Shown here: positions 60,605 through 64,000 of the stretch, in pieces | Layout: each line of letters begins with the position of its first letter | Numbering within the stretch: position 1 is the stretch's first letter | Assembly: GCA_965153455.1 (NCBI GenBank) | Contig: OZ234499.1 | Span: forward strand, 15,930,271-15,994,270 | DNA from: Sphagnum compactum | Taxonomy: Eukaryota; Bryophyta; Sphagnopsida; Sphagnales | DNA length: 64,000 nucleotides | Reading direction: 5' to 3' | Position numbers and translations under genes: made by a program | Notes under the pieces: model-generated | Seen by the model: only the letters and a program-made list of their open reading frames with translations | Database searches by the model: none | What the model was told of the DNA's origin: nothing

Positions 60605-60868
60605 ATGGCGTGCGGTGCGGTGCTTTGCTTTGCTTCTGTTTTCTCGCTGGGGACTTTCGTGTCTTCGTTGCTTGTTGCGGTCTGCGCATCCGCACGTAGC
60701 TTCCCAGCAACGGTGTGTGCTGTTTGCTGTTTTTTTTCCCGCTTTCAGCGAGCTTTTTGGCGGCGTTTTTGGTGCTTTATTGGTCGGTTCATGGTTTCAC
60801 CAGCAGCCGAAGAAAGAAAGAAGGTGCAGGGAACCACCGGAGGAAAGCCAAAGGAAAAAGAAAGATAG
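60605..60868 (+). CDS. Small ORF of 87 aa upstream of the TIFY gene, uncertain
   Basis: The start ACGATGG has a favourable context. The predicted product opens with a hydrophobic, Cys- and Ala-rich stretch (MACGAVLCFASVFSLG...), as a signal or membrane anchor would, then an Arg/Phe/Trp-rich middle and a Lys/Glu-rich end (GGKPKEKER). I recognise no family. It could be a small gene, an upstream ORF in the TIFY leader, or chance in a GC-rich leader; other frames here are also open, which weakens the case. Confidence 0.2.
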   Translation: MACGAVLCFASVFSLGTFVSSLLVAVCASARSFPATVCAVCCFFSRFQRAFWRRFWCFIGRFMVSPAAEERKKVQGTTGGKPKEKER

Positions 60869-61728
60869 TAAGCAGCGGCGGCGTGAGGAGAAGAGGAGAG
60901 GATCTGTCTCAAACAACTCTTTGATGTAAGTTAGATGCCTGTTTGAGAGACAGACAGATTGAAGTAGCCTGCGCGCGAACGAGGACGCACAGAAACATTA
61001 GACATAGACAAAGACAGAAACAGAAAGGAAGCGGAGAGGAGGAGGAGACAGAGGAATTTGACCGATCTGAGCAGAGGAGCTTTTGGCTGTGTAGAGCGAA
61101 GGAAGTTGTCAGTGACTTGCAGGATTTCTATGAGAAGAACTTGCTGTGAGTCCAGAAGCGCAGTTGATTGTTATATCGGAGAGGAGCAAATTCGGAGACG
61201 AAGGTGAAGAGCTTTGCAATCTTGTTTGTGTTCATTACTCTCTCTTTTTGTTTTCGTCGTATGAGCGTTGTGACCAGGAAGACGCTCTCAGCTTTGCAAT
61301 CGCCTCTCTCCCTCAACTGTCCGTTCTGACCTCGCTGCTGCTCAAAATGTCGTCGCAGTATTGAGCGTATAAGACTCGCAAGCGCAGATCGTCTATCGGA
61401 TATCTGCGAAGAAGCACTCCTCCCTGAAAAGAATTGCAAAGTGCAGATCGTCTATCGGGAATCTGCGAAGTACTTACTCCCGGAAATAATTGCAATTACA
61501 GATCGTCTAGATCGCATGTCAATACGCGAAGAACTACTCCCGGAAAGAAACAATTGAAGCTTCTTCTCAAGGGCGCAATAACAGCAGCAGCAGCAGCAGC
61601 AGCTACTACTATTCTGGATGCTGCTGCTGGTCGGACGGTGTGACAGAAGAGACATGCGATAAGGCCCCGCCGGAGGTCGATCATTCAGTCTCTTTCTCGT
61701 GGTACACGCAGCAGCAGCAGCAACAACA
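60869..61728 (+). promoter_or_regulatory. Probable 5' leader of the TIFY gene
   Basis: CpG-rich sequence with a good donor-like GATGTAAGTTAG (GT at 60925) and an acceptor-like CTTGCAG ending at 61122, which could bound a leader intron. A three-copy repeat follows at 61384-61556, then CAG microsatellites at 61580-61601 and 61710-61721 just before the start codon. Confidence 0.35.
61384..61556 (+). repeat. About 57-bp repeat, three copies, in the TIFY leader
   Basis: GCAGATCGTCTATCGG starts copies at 61384 and 61443; a diverged third starts near 61499 (CAGATCGTCTAGATCG). All three end in ACT(A)CTCCC(T/G)GAAA. In copy 1 CAGAT and ATCTG can pair around TATCGGAT. Confidence 0.85.
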
Positions 61729-64000
61729 ATGACTCTTGTGATGGCCGAGAAAGATCATCAACCTGTGTTTCGTGATTTTCTTGGCCTTGATCGTGGCGTG
61801 ACAAAGCAGCAGCAGCAGCTGCAGTACACCACCACCACTACCACCTCTGATGTCGTAGCAGGACGATCCTCAAGGAGCAGTGCTGGATTTGAGTCCGAAG
61901 AAGGCGATGAAGATGTCGAGACTTTCGCGACCCGGACGACGGCGGCGGCCTCGTCAGGAACAAGCGGTCGTTTCGAAGCCTCCTCATCTGCTCCTCAAGG
62001 ATATTATGTCTCTCCACCATTTGCTCTCGCTATTCCAAGCTCCTCCTCAGACCCTGGCTCTGGTGAGAGAGAGAGCTCTCTGTTTCTCTTCTTGTGTTGT
62101 GCACTTCTTCTTCCCCGCCCCTCCGGCAACAGCAACATCTGCTGACTGAAATCTCTCTTGCGCTTTGTTTTGTTTCAGTTGGCTGGCAGAGATGTAGCCC
62201 CACCGGCTCCTCCCTCCTCCAACACCATGATGGTACCAGGAGCGCCTTCTGCAAGCCAGATTTCGACCACCGGAAAGCTTCCAGTAATAATAAGAGGGAC
62301 TACGCCAGTACTAGAGAGTCTCTGCAGGAGCGCTTGCAAATGAGCGTGGAGGCAATCGAGAACTCTCGTCCTTCTCCTCCTCAAAAGGTGCCTCTCTCTC
62401 TAACAATAATGAGCTGACAAACGCTTTGAATCTTCTGCTGATTGGGTTTTTCTGAAGCTTGTTGCATTTGCATTTCCAGATGAAGTAAGTGCATTGCCAC
62501 TTGCCCTAACTGTAATTGTTTCAGAAGAGTGACTGCTACCCATTGTGCAATTTTTGTTCCTTTTCACAGGTGGCTCGCATTGAGCGGCAGAAGTCTCAGA
62601 AGTATGGGGAAGTTGTGCCATCATCCATTGTTGATGACCTGCGCCTATCCATGCAACCACCTCGACTTTCATCAGCTGTCAATCCTCCATGGTTGCAGCA
62701 ACCCAGTAAACCTGAAGTTGCAAACAGGAATGGCAGCATCAAGCTTGACGATCCCAGGCTTTTGCCCAGTAATAATAATTCAGGGCTACAAGTGCCACCA
62801 CGAATCAGCCGCCTGGGTGCATGTGCAGAAAGAGAAGAGAGAGCTGCTGCTGCTGTTGCTGCAGTCTCAAGGGAGAATACTCAAATGTCACCACCTATCA
62901 TGCGGCCTGCTGCAGATGAAGGATCCCGAACTGGCATCAAAGGGTCACCGCTGATAGGACTCATCAATAACATCAACTCTGCCACTCCAGTTCCTGCAGG
63001 ATCCAGTGGAGGTCCTCCACCTCTGCCTCAGGGGCCAACAAACTGTACTCCAAGTGGTGGATCGGACGCACTGTTACCCTCAATGTGAGTGCCCCCACCC
63101 TAATTTTCCACTTCCTTCTTTGCTACATTTAATTGGGCTTGTCTGCTCATCTGCAAGCTTCTGAACAAGAGACATATCATTGTGAGAAGAAAAGCCTTCA
63201 GCAAGCAATCTGAGAATTTAAAGGATGTTCTCACTTCGTTGTCAGATGTAGGAGGTCTCTTTCGACCAATTCCTTCAATCTGACAGGATTGATATTTGTG
63301 TTTTGCCTCCATATCTAATGTTAGGATGATGCCATTGCTTGCATATTCTTCAAATCTCTTTCTCTCTCTATGCAGATGGCAATTTTGTAACTTGGAATAT
63401 TTGTCTTATTTTGTTTCTTGCAGCCTGAAAGGTCCTCCAAGAGCCAGTCGACATCTTACAATATTCTATGGTGGGCAGGCTCATGTTTTTGATGATGTGC
63501 CTTCTGACAAGGTGAGGTTCTTGTGCAGTCTTGTGAATTTTGTTTTTGGACAAGGCATTTATTGTATGTATTAACCAGTATCTTTGCTGAGAAGCTGCGT
63601 AGCAAACATGTGATTTCAGTGTAGTGCCACGGTTGTGTCCTGAGAGGTGCACATTCTCTATGTGACCTGCTTCCTTAGTGCATGCTTTCTTACTATTCTA
63701 GTCATCCACAAATGCATTGATTTTAGGATATTTACCTGGAAGAATATCTTTTTAATGAGTAGATCAAACAGTATCAGCTGTCGAAAGATTTATGACAATT
63801 ACATAAGCTTCTAGTTGGGTTTCAAGTTGTTGTAGATTGAAATCTCACAGGGGCATCAATATTGCTCAAGCAGAGGATGAGGCAACTTACATAGCATTAT
63901 TTGACTTCCTGAACATGGAATGCTCTTGTGCAGGTGGAGGCTATCCTGGCACTGGCTGGATCACATGGCAAGTCGTGGTCCACAATTTATGCACCTCGGC
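61729..64000 (+). CDS. TIFY-domain protein, TIFY8/JAZ-like, 3' end outside window
   Basis: Exons: 61729-62062, 62179-62387, 62570-63084, 63424-63511 and 63934 to beyond 64000; phases join to at least 404 aa. The diagnostic motif TIFYGG lies at about 365-370, in HLTIFYGGQAHVFDDV, followed by a ZIM-type helix VEAILALAGSHGKSWST. Near the N-terminus VFRDFLGL (13-20) recalls the short DFLG motif of TIFY8 and some JAZ proteins. Between them the chain is rich in Ser, Pro, Gln and Thr, partly from CAG and ACC repeats. TIFY proteins bind NINJA-type adaptors or each other through this domain and repress transcription; JAZ members also carry a Jas degron, which would lie past the window. Without that end JAZ and TIFY8 cannot be separated, though the long spacer before the motif favours TIFY8. 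Start chosen at the first ATG (MTLVMAEK); the next ATG, at 61741, is also possible. Confidence 0.88.

Overview
The window looks like nuclear DNA of a land plant. It carries four spliced genes, all on the + strand, with GT-AG introns (one probable GC-AG) and exon phases that join exactly. Each product belongs to a plant family: a NEK6-type NIMA-related kinase, a bifunctional HPPK-DHPS folate enzyme with an N-terminal extension, an EXO70A-type exocyst subunit and a TIFY-domain protein. Long AT-rich, repeat-rich, gene-free stretches and scattered AAACCCTA motifs fit a medium to large plant genome. A seed-free vascular plant is possible, but the sequence does not settle the lineage. Nothing suggests a bacterial, organellar or viral source.

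Layout. 481-7913: NEK6-like kinase, 15 coding exons, about 993 aa. 9762-12428: HPPK-DHPS, 4 exons, about 598 aa. About 12930-13260: a probable decayed DHPS fragment just downstream. About 13.5-28 kb: AT-rich sequence with only decayed repeats, a possible tRNA-derived SINE and one eroded coding-like stretch. 28.0-29.3 kb: microsatellite-dense upstream region of the exocyst gene. 29306-34305: EXO70A-like, 12 exons, about 644 aa. About 34.3-59.6 kb: AT-rich sequence with many local tandem duplications, minisatellites, hairpins and a possible MITE. 59.7-61.7 kb: more GC-rich promoter and leader with a small ORF and a three-copy repeat. 61729-end: the first five exons of a TIFY gene, cut by the window edge inside the TIFY domain.

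The four genes do not form a pathway. The kinase family acts in microtubule and cell-growth control, HPPK-DHPS makes dihydropteroate for folate, EXO70A tethers secretory vesicles, and TIFY proteins act in transcriptional repression. They look like ordinary neighbours, not a cluster. I found no convincing new molecular system. The most useful leads are a dispersed repeat family marked by an AGCCARATTTGGCT core (six copies, one in an EXO70 intron), the DHPS-like relic, a probable GC-AG intron in the kinase gene, an HPPK-DHPS presequence largely encoded by simple repeats, and a small upstream ORF plus repeats in the TIFY leader.
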